Positions 1 to 9,762 of a DNA stretch of 64,000 bases are shown here, in pieces. The DNA lies in NCBI GenBank assembly GCA_039969355.1, contig JBDVOA010000043.1, forward strand, positions 97,296 to 161,295. The letters are read 5' to 3'. A model generated the notes under the pieces. It saw only the letters and a list, made by a program, of their open reading frames with translations. It ran no database searches and was not told the origin of the DNA. The translations under genes and the position numbers were made by a program. Every line of letters starts with the position of its first letter. The stretch's first letter is position 1. The DNA comes from JL08 sp039969355 (GTDB taxonomy: Bacteria; Pseudomonadota; Alphaproteobacteria; Rhodobacterales; Rhodobacteraceae).

Positions 1-1403
1 CTGAGCTGTTCGAGGCCGTCAAAGGCGCAGGCGAAGAAGCCATGCGTGCGGCATTCGCGATTCAGGACAAGCAAGAGCGCACAACCGCAGTTTCCGATGC
101 TCGTGCAACGATACTTGCGGCGCTGAGCGAAGAGCAGCAAGGTGATGCGAACCTCGGTTCGGCGTTAAAAAAACTCGAAGCCAGCATTCTGCGCGGTGAC
201 GTTGTTAAGACCGGCAAACGCATCGACGGTCGTGACACGTCAACAGTGCGTCCAATTGTCTGTGAAACCGGCTTTTTGCCCCGGACCCACGGTTCGGCCC
301 TGTTCACTCGTGGTGAAACCCAAGGTCTGGTTGTGACTACATTGGGCACCGGTGATGATGAGCAATTCATCGACGCCTTGCACGGTAACTTCAAATCGAA
401 CTTCCTGCTGCACTATAACTTCCCGCCCTACTCGGTAGGTGAAGTGGGTCGCGTTGGCCCTCCCGGTCGTCGTGAAATCGGCCACGGCAAACTTGCATGG
501 CGTGCGTTGCAGGCGGTTCTGCCAGCGCCTACGGATTTTCCCTACACTGTTCGCGTGGTGTCAGAGATCACTGAATCCAACGGCTCGTCGTCTATGGCGT
601 CTGTCTGTGGTGGTTCATTATCGATGATGGACGCGGGCGTTCCGCTGAAATCACCAGTTGCCGGTGTCGCAATGGGTCTGATCCTTGAAGACGATGGTTC
701 CTATGCGATCCTGACCGACATTCTGGGTGACGAAGATCATCTGGGCGACATGGATTTCAAAGTGGCCGGGACAGAAGCAGGCATCACGTCTTTGCAAATG
801 GACATCAAGGTAGCAGGCATCACACCTGAGATTATGGAAAAAGCGCTGGCGCAAGCCAAAGAGGGCCGTATCCACATTCTGGGCGAGATGAACAAAGCAA
901 TCTCTGGTGCGCAGGACTTCAGCATCCACGCGCCGCGCATTGAGACCATGCAGGTTGCGACCGACAAGATTCGTGAAGTGATCGGATCGGGCGGTAAAGT
1001 GATCCGCGAGATCGTCGAAGTCTCTGGTGCCAAAGTGGACATCAACGATGACGGCGTGATCAAGATTGCCTCGCCAAACGGGGATTCCATCAAAAAGGCT
1101 TACGACATGATTTGGTCGATCGTGGCAGAACCGGAAGAAGGGCAGGTTTACACTGGTACAGTTGTGAAAATTGTCGACTTCGGCGCGTTCGTGAACTTCT
1201 TTGGCAAACGCGATGGTCTGGTGCACGTTTCCCAGATCGAAAATCGCCGTCTGAACCATCCGTCAGATGTTCTGAAGGAAGGTCAGGAAGTTAAAGTTAA
1301 GCTCTTGGGTTTTGATGATCGCGGTAAGGTTCGACTGTCGATGAAAGTCGTTGATCAGGAATCTGGCGAAGAGATCAAAAAAGAAGAAGAAGCGGCCGGA
1401 TAA
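1..1403 (+). CDS. pnp: Polyribonucleotide nucleotidyltransferase (PNPase), 5' end outside window
   Basis: PNPase degrades RNA phosphorolytically from the 3' end and acts in RNA turnover in the cytoplasm. The gene enters the window already open: the frame runs from base 3, so about 466 C-terminal residues of a protein usually near 700 are visible. In order they show the end of the linker, the second RNase PH core (begins near GKRIDGRD; the DILGDEDHLGDMDFKVAGT stretch carries the catalytic acidic residues), a KH domain (IREVIGSGGKVIREI) and a C-terminal S1 domain (GTVVKIVDFGAFVNFF). The tail is lysine- and glutamate-rich. It is followed by an intrinsic terminator. The identification is secure; only the start is missing. 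Confidence 0.97.
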   Translation, partial: ELFEAVKGAGEEAMRAAFAIQDKQERTTAVSDARATILAALSEEQQGDANLGSALKKLEASILRGDVVKTGKRIDGRDTSTVRPIVCETGFLPRTHGSALFTRGETQGLVVTTLGTGDDEQFIDALHGNFKSNFLLHYNFPPYSVGEVGRVGPPGRREIGHGKLAWRALQAVLPAPTDFPYTVRVVSEITESNGSSSMASVCGGSLSMMDAGVPLKSPVAGVAMGLILEDDGSYAILTDILGDEDHLGDMDFKVAGTEAGITSLQMDIKVAGITPEIMEKALAQAKEGRIHILGEMNKAISGAQDFSIHAPRIETMQVATDKIREVIGSGGKVIREIVEVSGAKVDINDDGVIKIASPNGDSIKKAYDMIWSIVAEPEEGQVYTGTVVKIVDFGAFVNFFGKRDGLVHVSQIENRRLNHPSDVLKEGQEVKVKLLGFDDRGKVRLSMKVVDQESGEEIKKEEEAAG

Positions 1404-1447
1404 GTCCCGCTCATTCTCGGGGCACGGCCCCCTAAAAAGATCGAAAG

Positions 1448-1479
1448 GCCCCGATAGTAGCATCGGGGCTTTTTCTTTT
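1448..1479 (+). terminator. Intrinsic terminator after pnp
   Basis: An 8-bp GC-rich stem (GCCCCGAT at 1448-1455 with ATCGGGGC at 1462-1469) and a 6-nt loop are followed directly by TTTTTCTTTT, 45 nt after the pnp stop. Confidence 0.9.
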
Positions 1480-1630
1480 GCGGCCCCGGATTCCCCATTT
1501 TTGGCGCCGAGGTCAAATTGCAGAAAAGCCTGAGGGCAAAGATATTTTTTTCCCCTCCTAAAAATCATTCTTATCTGCCAAGATATTCATAGAAATCAAT
1601 ACGTCCGAGTTAGGGCGATAGGAGGGAACA

Positions 1631-2314
1631 ATGAAAAAACCACTAGCCGAGTTTATCGGCACGTTTACACTGGTTCTGTTGGGTTGTGGGTCTGCAGTAA
1701 TTGCTGGTGATTTGATCGGCTTTGCCGGGATCAGTTTTGCCTTTGGTTTGGCCTTGATCGGGATGGCGTATGGCATCGGAGCGGTGTCGGGATGTCACAT
1801 CAATCCAGCCGTCACACTTGGCGTCGTCGCCGCCGGGCGCATGAGCTTTTCCGAAGCTATCCCTTACATGATTGCTCAGGTTGCTGGTGCCATTGTTGCC
1901 GCTCTGATTTTGATGATGATCGTGAAGGGCCAGGCAGGCGGGTATGACGTGGCCGCTGCCGGTTTGGGGCAAAACGGCTGGGGAACTGGTTATAACGGCG
2001 AATACTCAATGGGCGCCGCCTTCATTTTTGAAGCCGTCGCAACGTTCTTGTTTCTGGTTGTCATCCTTGGCGCAACGGGTGCGGGCGCGCCTGCCGCCAT
2101 GGCAGGATTGGCAATTGGCTTGGCACTGGTCGTGATCCATTTGGTTGGCATCAATGTGACGGGCGTTTCGGTAAATCCTGCGCGCTCAATCGGTCCCGCG
2201 CTATTTGTTGGCGGTGCCGCGCTCTCGCAGCTGTGGTTGTTTATCGTGGCCCCGATTGTCGGCGCTGTGGCCGCCGGCCTGTTGTTTGCCAGTGGCCTGC
2301 TGGACGCCGAATAA
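1631..2314 (+). CDS. aqpZ: Aquaporin Z
   Basis: An inner-membrane water channel of the MIP family, 227 residues, the usual AqpZ length. Both NPA boxes are present: HINPAVTLG in the first half and SVNPARSIGPALF in the second. The start MKKPLAEFIGT is typical of AqpZ. The arginine after the second NPA (NPAR) belongs to the selectivity filter. A strong ribosome-binding site (AGGAGGG) lies 5 nt before the ATG. The gene stands alone between two terminators, so it is probably monocistronic. The family call is safe; water rather than glycerol as substrate is inferred from AqpZ-like length and motifs. Confidence 0.95.
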   Translation: MKKPLAEFIGTFTLVLLGCGSAVIAGDLIGFAGISFAFGLALIGMAYGIGAVSGCHINPAVTLGVVAAGRMSFSEAIPYMIAQVAGAIVAALILMMIVKGQAGGYDVAAAGLGQNGWGTGYNGEYSMGAAFIFEAVATFLFLVVILGATGAGAPAAMAGLAIGLALVVIHLVGINVTGVSVNPARSIGPALFVGGAALSQLWLFIVAPIVGAVAAGLLFASGLLDAE

Positions 2315-2328
2315 AACTTCAATAAGAA

Positions 2329-2355
2329 ACCCGCGCCAGTATATTTGGCGCGGGT
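2329..2355 (-). terminator. Hairpin terminator between convergent aqpZ and peroxiredoxin
   Basis: A perfect 10-bp stem (ACCCGCGCCA / TGGCGCGGGT) with a 7-nt loop. Read on the minus strand it is followed by a T-rich run (TTTCTTATTG), so it best serves the minus-strand peroxiredoxin gene. It may also stop aqpZ transcripts. Confidence 0.8.
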
Positions 2356-2376
2356 AAATTGCCGGATAGACGAAGG

Positions 2377-3030
2377 TTAAGTTGGCGCTTTGGTCTTGCG
2401 CAGATACGGCAGAACCGTTTCGAATTCACCAAACTTGGCTTTTGCGTCTTCGTTGCTGACAGTCGGCGGGATAATCACATCCTCGCCTGGCACCCAGTTC
2501 GCGGGTGTCGCCACTCCGTTACCGATCGACATTTGCAAACCGTCCAGCGCGCGCAGAACTTCGGCGAAGTTTCGACCTACAGTCATTGGATACGTCATGC
2601 TGAGTTTTAGCTGTTTATCTGGCCCGATGATAAAGACCGAACGTACCGTTGCGCTATCAGCTGGTGTGCGGCCGTCGGGCATATAAGCCTCTGCTGGCAA
2701 CATGTCGAATGCTTTGGACACGGCAAGACCATCATCCGCGATGATCGGAAACCCAGCCTTGGCACCACCAACCATTTCGATATCTTCTTTCCATTTTTTG
2801 TGGTCCTCGACTCCATCAACCGAAACGCCGATCACCTTGGTGCCGCGTTTGGCCCATTCATCCGCCAATTGTGCAACAGCACCGAATTCAGTTGTACAAA
2901 CCGGTGTGAAATCCTTGGGATGAGAAAACAAGATTGCCCAGCTGTCACCGATCCAATCGTGAAACTGAATGGTGCCGTGATCTGTTTCTGCTGTAAAATT
3001 CGGGACCGTGTCGTTAATGCGCAAACCCAT
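2377..3030 (-). CDS. 1-Cys peroxiredoxin (Prx6 type)
   Basis: A thiol peroxidase that reduces H2O2 and alkyl hydroperoxides, 217 residues. The active-site motif is PVCTTE near residue 45, the form typical of the Prx6 group; 2-Cys AhpC has VCPTE. The long C-terminal dimerisation arm (after GVATPANWVPGEDVIIPP) also fits Prx6. There is no AhpF partner nearby. An upstream in-frame ATG at 3048 exists, but the sequence GGAGGG four bases before the ATG at 3030 (MGLRIND) fixes the start there. Confidence 0.93.
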   Translation of the reverse strand: MGLRINDTVPNFTAETDHGTIQFHDWIGDSWAILFSHPKDFTPVCTTEFGAVAQLADEWAKRGTKVIGVSVDGVEDHKKWKEDIEMVGGAKAGFPIIADDGLAVSKAFDMLPAEAYMPDGRTPADSATVRSVFIIGPDKQLKLSMTYPMTVGRNFAEVLRALDGLQMSIGNGVATPANWVPGEDVIIPPTVSNEDAKAKFGEFETVLPYLRKTKAPT

Positions 3031-3160
3031 AATACCCTCCATTTGCATTCGTTTTGGACTAATCCGACTCGTAATCTAACCATTAAGGGTCGGGGTTACA
3101 TCCCCTCTCAAGCTTTGATGAGGGTTTCGTGGAATAAACTTCGAAGTATTGGTGTTAATG

Positions 3161-3814
3161 CTAAAATGGCGCAGAGGCGTGGAATTTAATCGGCTCACCA
3201 GTACTAGGGTGTGTCAGCGACAGTGTTTCGGAATGCAGCATCATCCTGTCATAGTCTGCATCAGCGCCGCTGGCATAAAACGGGTCACCCAGAATAGGAT
3301 GCTTCAAGGCCATCATATGCAGGCGCAGCTGGTGGGTTCGTCCGGTTTTGGGGGTCAACAAAACTCGTGTCTCGCCAGCAGATCGATTAACGACCCGCCA
3401 TTCCGTCAGCGCAGGTTTTCCCGTTTCATGGCAAACCATATGTTTGGGTCGATTGGGCCAATCGACGATCACCGGCAGGTCAACAGTGCCTGAGTCAGCC
3501 TTTAACTGTCCTGAAACGCGGGCAACGTAGGTTTTTTGTGTCTGTTTGCGTTCAAACTGCTGTCCCAGCGCCTTTTGCGCGTCGCGGGTCAAGGCAAAGA
3601 CCATCACGCCAGATGTGTCGCGATCCAGCCGATGAACCAGCAGCACATTTGGATAGGCATCAGCGATCCGGCTGATCAGGCAATCGGCCAGATGCGGGCC
3701 GCGTCCGGGAACGGATAGCAGACCGGCGGGTTTGTCGACAACGATGATCGAACCATCCTCATAAAGAACAGAAAGTGGGTCTTTCGGTGGCATATATTCA
3801 GATAGAACGGCCAT
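3161..3814 (-). CDS. RluA-family RNA pseudouridine synthase
   Basis: Isomerises uridine to pseudouridine in rRNA or tRNA. The 217-residue length equals short RluA proteins with no S4 domain. The catalytic motif HRLDRDTSG contains the active-site Asp, and the C-terminal GRTHQLRLHM motif is also characteristic. RluA of E. coli modifies 23S U746 and tRNA U32; whether this paralogue has the same sites cannot be told from sequence. An internal ATG (MPPKDPL) seven codons downstream is a possible alternative start. Confidence 0.88.
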   Translation of the reverse strand: MAVLSEYMPPKDPLSVLYEDGSIIVVDKPAGLLSVPGRGPHLADCLISRIADAYPNVLLVHRLDRDTSGVMVFALTRDAQKALGQQFERKQTQKTYVARVSGQLKADSGTVDLPVIVDWPNRPKHMVCHETGKPALTEWRVVNRSAGETRVLLTPKTGRTHQLRLHMMALKHPILGDPFYASGADADYDRMMLHSETLSLTHPSTGEPIKFHASAPF

Positions 3815-3967
3815 GGGTCTCTCTACGCTGTGCGTGATCGGTCAGCAACCACACGTCTTGTTTGCGTTAATCCACCGTTCGAGAAAATGCTTACTGAGAT
3901 AGCGAGAGTGCGAGTCGGAACTGACCCGCGCTTTCTTATGTTTTGCGCAGCTTTGATTTATGGCGCT

Positions 3968-6412
3968 CTATGCTTTGACGCGCTCGGATTTGGGATCATA
4001 CATTGGCTTAATCGACGCTTCCGCGACAACACGGGTCCCTGCGACGTCAATCTCGTAAGTCGAAGCGAGCACATCAGCGGCGCTTTCACCCTTGCAGGGG
4101 ACATACCCCAAACCCATTGCAGCCCCCAGGTGGTGACCGTACGAACCAGAGGACAGGTATCCGACCAGTTCACCATCGCGCAATACCGGCTCATTATGAT
4201 ACAACAGGGGTTCTGGATCAGTCAGTTTGAACTGCAGCATGCGGTTATCCAGCCCGGTTTCTTTCTTGCGCAACACAGCGGCGCGTCCGATAAAGTCGGG
4301 TTTGTCTGTCTTCACCGCAAACCCCAGCCCCGCTTCTAGCACGTGATCTTCGCAAGTGATGTCGTGGCCGAAATGGCGAAATCCTTTTTCGATCCGCGCA
4401 CAATCCATCATATGCATGCCGCAGAGTTTCAGGTTCATGTTCTGCCCCGCCGCATGCAACGTTTCAAACGCGTGCGCCGCCATGTCAGTCGAAACATAAA
4501 CCTCCCAGCCAAGCTCGCCCACATAAGTTACCCTGTGCACCCGGGCAAGGCCCATCCCAAGCTCAATCTCCTGTGCCGTACCAAAGGGGTTGGCGTCATT
4601 CGAAAAGTCGCCGGACGAAACCGCCTGAAGCAGTTTGCGCGCGTTTGGCCCCATGACGGCCAGCACCCCTTCACCCGCCGTCACATCTGTCAGAACAACG
4701 TTGTGATCCCCTTTGTGCCGCATCATCCACGTCTGATCGGCTAAGCGCGTTGCGGCAGGCGTTACCACCAGATAGGCGGTTTCAGACAGGCGTGTGACAG
4801 TTACGTCCGACTCAATGCCGCCCCGGTTGTTGAGGAATTGTGTATAGACGATCTTGCCGACAGGTACGTCGTACTGGCCACCGCCAATGCAATTCAAAAA
4901 CGCCGTTGCATCAGGTCCCTCAACACGGATCTTGCCGAATGACGACATATCGTACATGCCCACATTCGAGCGAATGGCGTGGTGCTCGGCCGCGACGTTT
5001 TCAAAAAAGTTCTGTCGCTTCCAACTATATGCATACTCAGGAGTTTGACCCTGAGTTGAAAACCAGTTGGCCCGTTCCCACCCGGCGATTTCGCCCATGA
5101 CTCCGCCCTGATCGACCAAGTGCTGATGAAACGGAGTCCGCCGTACGCCGCGCGCTGTTGCCTTTTGCCGATAAGGGTAGTGATCCGCATAGAGCAGGCC
5201 CAGCGTTTCCTTTGAGCGCTCAAACAGGTAAGTCTTGTTACCCTGAAAGGGCTGCATCCTGCTGACGTCAACGTCACCCAGATCAAAGGGTTTTTCACCC
5301 GCATCCATCCACTGTGCCAACGCCATACCGGCCCCACCAGCGGACTGAATACCAATTGAGTTGAACCCGGCAGCGACCCAGACGTTGTCCATCTCAGGCG
5401 CAAGGCCAAGGTGGTAGGCATCGTCAGGCGTAAAGCTTTCGGGGCCGTTAAAAAACGTGTGAATGCCCGCCTCGGCAAGCATAGGCAGCCGCTCGACGGC
5501 TGCTTCGAGAATGGGTTCGAAGTGGTCAAAATCTTCGGGAAGCTGATCAAATTCAAAGTCTGCCGGAATGCCATCCATCGCCCAAGGTTTTGCGTTGGGT
5601 TCAAACGCCCCAAGTAACATTTTGCCTGCATCTTCCTTGTAATAGGCACATTCATCAGGCACCCGCAGAACCGGCAATTGCGAAAGTCCCTGAATAGCCT
5701 CGGTCACTATGTAGAAATGTTCGCAAGCGTGTAGCGGTACGTTTACGCCCGCCATCCGGCCGACTTCATGCCCCCACATGCCGGCACAGTTAACCACCAT
5801 GTCAGCGGCGATGTGACCTGTTTCTCCATTTGCATCCCAGTTCACACCTGTGACGCGGCGACCGTCTTTGGACATGCCAGTCACGCGCACCCGTTCCTTG
5901 ACCAGTGCGCCGTTTTGACGTGCGCCTTTTGCCAGCGCCAGGGCGATGTTGGCAGGATCACCTTGCCCGTCTTTGTCAAGGTAGACCGCCCCTGTCACGC
6001 CATCGATATTCAGATGCTCATATTTGGATTTTACTTCTTCGGGCGAAATTTCTTCTACGTCGACACCAAATGCACGCGCCATCGCTGCTTGTCGGTAAAT
6101 CTCTTCTCGACGTTCCTCGGTCAATGCCACGGTAATAGAACCACATCTTTTGAAGCCGGTGGCCACACCCGTTTCATTTTCTAGGTTGCCGTAAAGTTCC
6201 TGAGAGTATTTGGCGAGTTTTGTCATGTTTGCGGATGCACGCAGCTGTGCAATCAGACCTGCTGCGTGCCAGGTCGTTCCACTGGTCAGTTGCTTACGTT
6301 CAAGCAAAACGACATCTTTCCAGCCTTGTTTGGCCAGATGATAAGCGACGGAACAGCCGATGACGCCACCCCCGATGATGACAGCGCGGGCTGATGCTGG
6401 AAGAGTGCTCAT
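3968..6412 (-). CDS. Dimethylglycine/sarcosine dehydrogenase-like flavoprotein (DAO + GcvT domains)
   Basis: An 814-residue two-part enzyme. The N-terminal half is a DAO-type FAD oxidoreductase: the dinucleotide motif GGGVIGCSVAYHL sits near residue 15, and TSGTTWHAAG contains the His that in mammalian DMGDH/SARDH binds FAD covalently. The C-terminal half is a GcvT-like folate domain (GHDITCEDHVLEAGLGFAV region). Enzymes of this design oxidatively demethylate N-methylglycines and pass the methyl group to tetrahydrofolate. It is the last gene of a six-gene operon, 9 nt after the homocysteine methyltransferase gene, and a paralogue of the 817-residue product at 7309-9762. Whether it prefers dimethylglycine or sarcosine is not decidable here. 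Confidence 0.88.
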   Translation of the reverse strand: MSTLPASARAVIIGGGVIGCSVAYHLAKQGWKDVVLLERKQLTSGTTWHAAGLIAQLRASANMTKLAKYSQELYGNLENETGVATGFKRCGSITVALTEERREEIYRQAAMARAFGVDVEEISPEEVKSKYEHLNIDGVTGAVYLDKDGQGDPANIALALAKGARQNGALVKERVRVTGMSKDGRRVTGVNWDANGETGHIAADMVVNCAGMWGHEVGRMAGVNVPLHACEHFYIVTEAIQGLSQLPVLRVPDECAYYKEDAGKMLLGAFEPNAKPWAMDGIPADFEFDQLPEDFDHFEPILEAAVERLPMLAEAGIHTFFNGPESFTPDDAYHLGLAPEMDNVWVAAGFNSIGIQSAGGAGMALAQWMDAGEKPFDLGDVDVSRMQPFQGNKTYLFERSKETLGLLYADHYPYRQKATARGVRRTPFHQHLVDQGGVMGEIAGWERANWFSTQGQTPEYAYSWKRQNFFENVAAEHHAIRSNVGMYDMSSFGKIRVEGPDATAFLNCIGGGQYDVPVGKIVYTQFLNNRGGIESDVTVTRLSETAYLVVTPAATRLADQTWMMRHKGDHNVVLTDVTAGEGVLAVMGPNARKLLQAVSSGDFSNDANPFGTAQEIELGMGLARVHRVTYVGELGWEVYVSTDMAAHAFETLHAAGQNMNLKLCGMHMMDCARIEKGFRHFGHDITCEDHVLEAGLGFAVKTDKPDFIGRAAVLRKKETGLDNRMLQFKLTDPEPLLYHNEPVLRDGELVGYLSSGSYGHHLGAAMGLGYVPCKGESAADVLASTYEIDVAGTRVVAEASIKPMYDPKSERVKA

Positions 6413-6421
6413 ATCTAATTC

Positions 6422-7312
6422 CTAAACTATTGAGTAACCGGCAGCTTGCAGCCGCCGTGCGATTTCAGCGATATGCTCGGGGCTGACTTCGCAGCAACCG
6501 CCGACGACGGTAGCCCCAAGGCCTACCCATTCCATGACATACCCGGCATAGGCGCGTGGTCCCATGTCGCGGCGCGCTTTGAGCGCATCCACGGTGGGTT
6601 TTTCTTTCAGGAAGTCCTCGGTGATCATCTCGAAAGCGTTGGCGTATCCGCCAAAGGGTTTGCCCAATTCGGCAATGATGGGTAGCGCCAGCGTGACCGC
6701 TTCCGGGGCAGAGCAATTGACCAACACCGCGTCAGCCCCTGTTGCGACGTCCAGAACGTCGCTTATCGGTTCGCCTGACCGCAATGTCGTCCCATCGCTG
6801 TCTGAAACCGTTAAGGACAGCCAAACTGGCAGGCTGGTTTCGCGCGCCGCCGCTAGAGCATCCCGCGCATGGGCGACTGAAGCGACCGTTTCGAGTATGA
6901 GCAGGTCGCAATCCTCGGCGAGCAAATTTGCGATTTCTGAAAACAACGGCACCGCGACTTCTGAAGGCGGGTGCAGGTCAGGCCGGTAACTCGCGCGAAG
7001 CGGTCCAATGGCCCCTGCGATCTGGCCAGATCCATGTGCGACCTGTGCCGCCTTTGCCTCAGCCACTGCAGCAGCGTGCAAAGCCTCAAATTGCCCATCC
7101 GCTTCGGTACCTTCCAGACGATCACGGTGAATCGCATAACTGTTGGCTGTCGCGATGGTGGCACCAGCAGAAAAGAAATCCCTGTGTACACCTTCGACCA
7201 TACCGGGGTGGTCGATCATTACTTGTGTGGACCAAAGGGGCGTCGGCTGATCCGCCGCGCGTCGGATCAGCTCTTGCCCCATGCCGCCATCCAGAAGTGT
7301 GACCTGTGTCAC
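6422..7312 (-). CDS. Homocysteine S-methyltransferase family protein (betaine-homocysteine methyltransferase-like)
   Basis: A zinc-dependent methyltransferase that makes methionine from homocysteine and a methyl donor. The 296-residue product carries the family signature DGGMGQEL at the N-terminus and the zinc ligands VNCSAPEAV and GGCCEV near the C-terminus. I place the start at a GTG at 7312 whose GTGA overlaps the stop of the upstream gene, implying translational coupling; an ATG at 7342 would add ten residues inside that gene. Its position between two dimethylglycine dehydrogenase-like genes suggests glycine betaine or a similar methylamine as donor, giving dimethylglycine as product. The donor is an inference; S-methylmethionine is the main alternative. 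Confidence 0.85.
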   Translation of the reverse strand: MTQVTLLDGGMGQELIRRAADQPTPLWSTQVMIDHPGMVEGVHRDFFSAGATIATANSYAIHRDRLEGTEADGQFEALHAAAVAEAKAAQVAHGSGQIAGAIGPLRASYRPDLHPPSEVAVPLFSEIANLLAEDCDLLILETVASVAHARDALAAARETSLPVWLSLTVSDSDGTTLRSGEPISDVLDVATGADAVLVNCSAPEAVTLALPIIAELGKPFGGYANAFEMITEDFLKEKPTVDALKARRDMGPRAYAGYVMEWVGLGATVVGGCCEVSPEHIAEIARRLQAAGYSIV

Positions 7313-9762
7313 GCCCGAATCCTTTCGTTGTCTGGATCCCACAGGGGTTGATCTGGCTGAACAACCGCCTTGCAGCGGCTACCGTAGATCTCGACCTCGA
7401 CTTCAGTGCCCGGTGCTGTCAGGTCCTTGCGCAGCATTCCCAGCGCGACGGATTTGTTGATGCGGTATCCCCAGTCGCCCGATGTTGTTTCGCCTACCAC
7501 TTCGCCATCATAAAAAAGCGGCGACATGTAAGGCGCATCCTGATCCGGTGCATCAACGAGCAATGTAACAAACTGCTTTTTGGAACCCTGTTGCTTTTCA
7601 TTGAGCAAGGGTGATTTGCCTGGGAATTCCTGTGGTTTGTCAAAGCGAATGAAACGCTCAATACCACCTTCGAGCAGCGAATAATCTGTCGACAGATCGC
7701 CCTTCCATGTTCGATAACCCTTTTCGATCCGCATCGAGTTCAGCGCATACATGCCAAACGGCACTGCCCCTGCGGCGCGAATGGCGGCGTAAACTTCGGG
7801 GCTGTCATCAAACTCGGTGTGTATCTCCCAGCCAAGTTCCCCGGCGAAGCTTATACGCATAAGCTTTGCGGGCTTGCCTGCAACGGTCGCGTCCTGAAGG
7901 GTCAACCAACCCAGCGAAAGGTCCGCATCCGGGGCGATGCGTGCCAACATCTCGCGAGATTTGGGCCCGGTCAGCAATTTGGTGCTCCACAGTTTGGTAA
8001 CGTCGGTCAATACCAGCGATCCGTCCGAGGGGAGCGCCTTTTTGAGGAACTCAAAATCGTGCCACTGCGCAACGGCCGCCGTCATCAACCAGAAATCATC
8101 TTCTCCCCAACGAATAATTGTTACCTCGGTAACGATCTTTCCCCGACTGTCGGCAAAGTATCCCAAGTTCATACGACCCGCTTTGGGCAAGGCACCCGCG
8201 ATCTGGCAGCGCAGCCACTCTGCTGCACCTTCGCCGGACAATGTGTAGCGAGAGAACCCAACCATATCCAGAACGCCCGCATTGTCACGAACGGCTTCGA
8301 CCTCTTCTTTTATACGCACGGTCCAGGGCCCTTGGCGGTCCCACGTATGCGTCGCCTCTTCTGATGTGTCATCACCTGGATGGGCAAACCAATTCGCGCG
8401 CTCCCAGCCGTTGTATGACCCCATCTGGGCACCTGCCTCGATCAATGCCTCGTGGTTTGGTGAATGCTTTTTATCACGACCCGCTGGCCATTCGTGATGC
8501 GGGAAATGCATCGCATACTCGTGCCCATAGGTTTCCAGTGCTTTGCTGAGGCAATAATCCTGATCGGCGTAGTCAGTGTAACGGCGTGGGTCTACGGCCC
8601 ACATATCCAACTCAGTTTCGCCGTGCATGATCCATTCGGACAGGCATTTGCCTGCTCCTCCGCCCTGCGCGATGCCAAAGGTGAAGGAATGCGCCTCAAA
8701 CGCGTTTTTGACACCCGGCATCGGGCCAATCATCGGCAGCCCGTCGGGCGCATATGGAATGGGGCCGTTGATGTTGCGTCCTACACCTGCTGTACCCAGA
8801 AGCGGCATCCGCTCCATTGCGTCTTCAATGTAGAATTCCAAACGTTCCAGATCATCCGGATAAAGCTGAAAGGAAAAATCTTCTGGCATAGGGTCATCCG
8901 GCGTGACCCAATGCGCCTTGCAGTTTCGCTCGTAAGGTCCAAGGTTCAGGCCGGTTTTTTCCTGACGTAGATAGTAACTGATATCAACATCTCGGATCAT
9001 CGGCACTTTGCGTCCGTTTTCTTTGGTCCACGCTTCCAGTTCGGCTATCGGTTCGGTCAGAAAGTATTGGTGCGACATGACCACCATTGGCACAGTGCGC
9101 CCACCGTAGGGTTTGAACATTTCACCGACGCGCTGGGCGTAATAACCAGCACAGTTAGCAACATATTCACAGCGGATATCGCCTTTTTCGGTTTTTACTA
9201 TCCACTCGTCGCCGTCCCGCTCAATACCCACAACTGGGCAGAAACGTTCGATCCGGCCCCCGGCCTGCCGGGCACCTTTGGCCAATGCCTGGGTCAACTG
9301 CGCCGGATCGATGTCGCCGTCGAGCGGGTCCCAAAGACCGCCCGCCAAATCGTGGGTTTCAATGAAAGGGTTGTGCTCTTTCAGTTCGTCAGGCGTGCAG
9401 ATGTCCATCGTCAGACCCTGATAGCGACCCATCGAGGCGACTTTTTCGAACTCCTGCATACGTTCCTTGTTGTGTGCCAGCCGAATGGCGCCGGTGACAT
9501 GGTAGTTCATCGGATAATCAACGTCGTCACCCAATGTCCGGTACATTGAGGCTGAATACCGCTGCATGTTCATGACGGCCCATGACCCGGCAAAGTTGGG
9601 CACATTGCCAGCCGCGTGCCAGGTGGATCCTGCAGTCAGTTCATTCTTTTCCAGAAGGACGCAGTCTTTCCAGCCGGCTTTTGCCAGATGGTACAGCGAA
9701 GAAGTACCTACGACCCCGCCCCCGATGATAACCACCCGTGCTGTTTTTGGAAATTCAGCCAT
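7309..9762 (-). CDS. Dimethylglycine dehydrogenase-like FAD/folate enzyme, second paralogue
   Basis: An 817-residue protein with the DAO-GcvT layout of its neighbour at 3968-6412. It has the FAD motif GGGVVGTSSLYHL, the presumed covalent flavin His in TAGSTWHAAGNV, and a folate-binding C-terminal half (GMYALNSMRIEKGYR). It starts inside the end of the GFA-like gene (8-nt overlap), and its TGA overlaps the GTG of the methyltransferase gene. Two diverged copies in one operon would fit two successive demethylations, dimethylglycine to sarcosine and sarcosine to glycine. The substrate split between them is not visible in the sequence. Confidence 0.88.
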   Translation of the reverse strand: MAEFPKTARVVIIGGGVVGTSSLYHLAKAGWKDCVLLEKNELTAGSTWHAAGNVPNFAGSWAVMNMQRYSASMYRTLGDDVDYPMNYHVTGAIRLAHNKERMQEFEKVASMGRYQGLTMDICTPDELKEHNPFIETHDLAGGLWDPLDGDIDPAQLTQALAKGARQAGGRIERFCPVVGIERDGDEWIVKTEKGDIRCEYVANCAGYYAQRVGEMFKPYGGRTVPMVVMSHQYFLTEPIAELEAWTKENGRKVPMIRDVDISYYLRQEKTGLNLGPYERNCKAHWVTPDDPMPEDFSFQLYPDDLERLEFYIEDAMERMPLLGTAGVGRNINGPIPYAPDGLPMIGPMPGVKNAFEAHSFTFGIAQGGGAGKCLSEWIMHGETELDMWAVDPRRYTDYADQDYCLSKALETYGHEYAMHFPHHEWPAGRDKKHSPNHEALIEAGAQMGSYNGWERANWFAHPGDDTSEEATHTWDRQGPWTVRIKEEVEAVRDNAGVLDMVGFSRYTLSGEGAAEWLRCQIAGALPKAGRMNLGYFADSRGKIVTEVTIIRWGEDDFWLMTAAVAQWHDFEFLKKALPSDGSLVLTDVTKLWSTKLLTGPKSREMLARIAPDADLSLGWLTLQDATVAGKPAKLMRISFAGELGWEIHTEFDDSPEVYAAIRAAGAVPFGMYALNSMRIEKGYRTWKGDLSTDYSLLEGGIERFIRFDKPQEFPGKSPLLNEKQQGSKKQFVTLLVDAPDQDAPYMSPLFYDGEVVGETTSGDWGYRINKSVALGMLRKDLTAPGTEVEVEIYGSRCKAVVQPDQPLWDPDNERIRA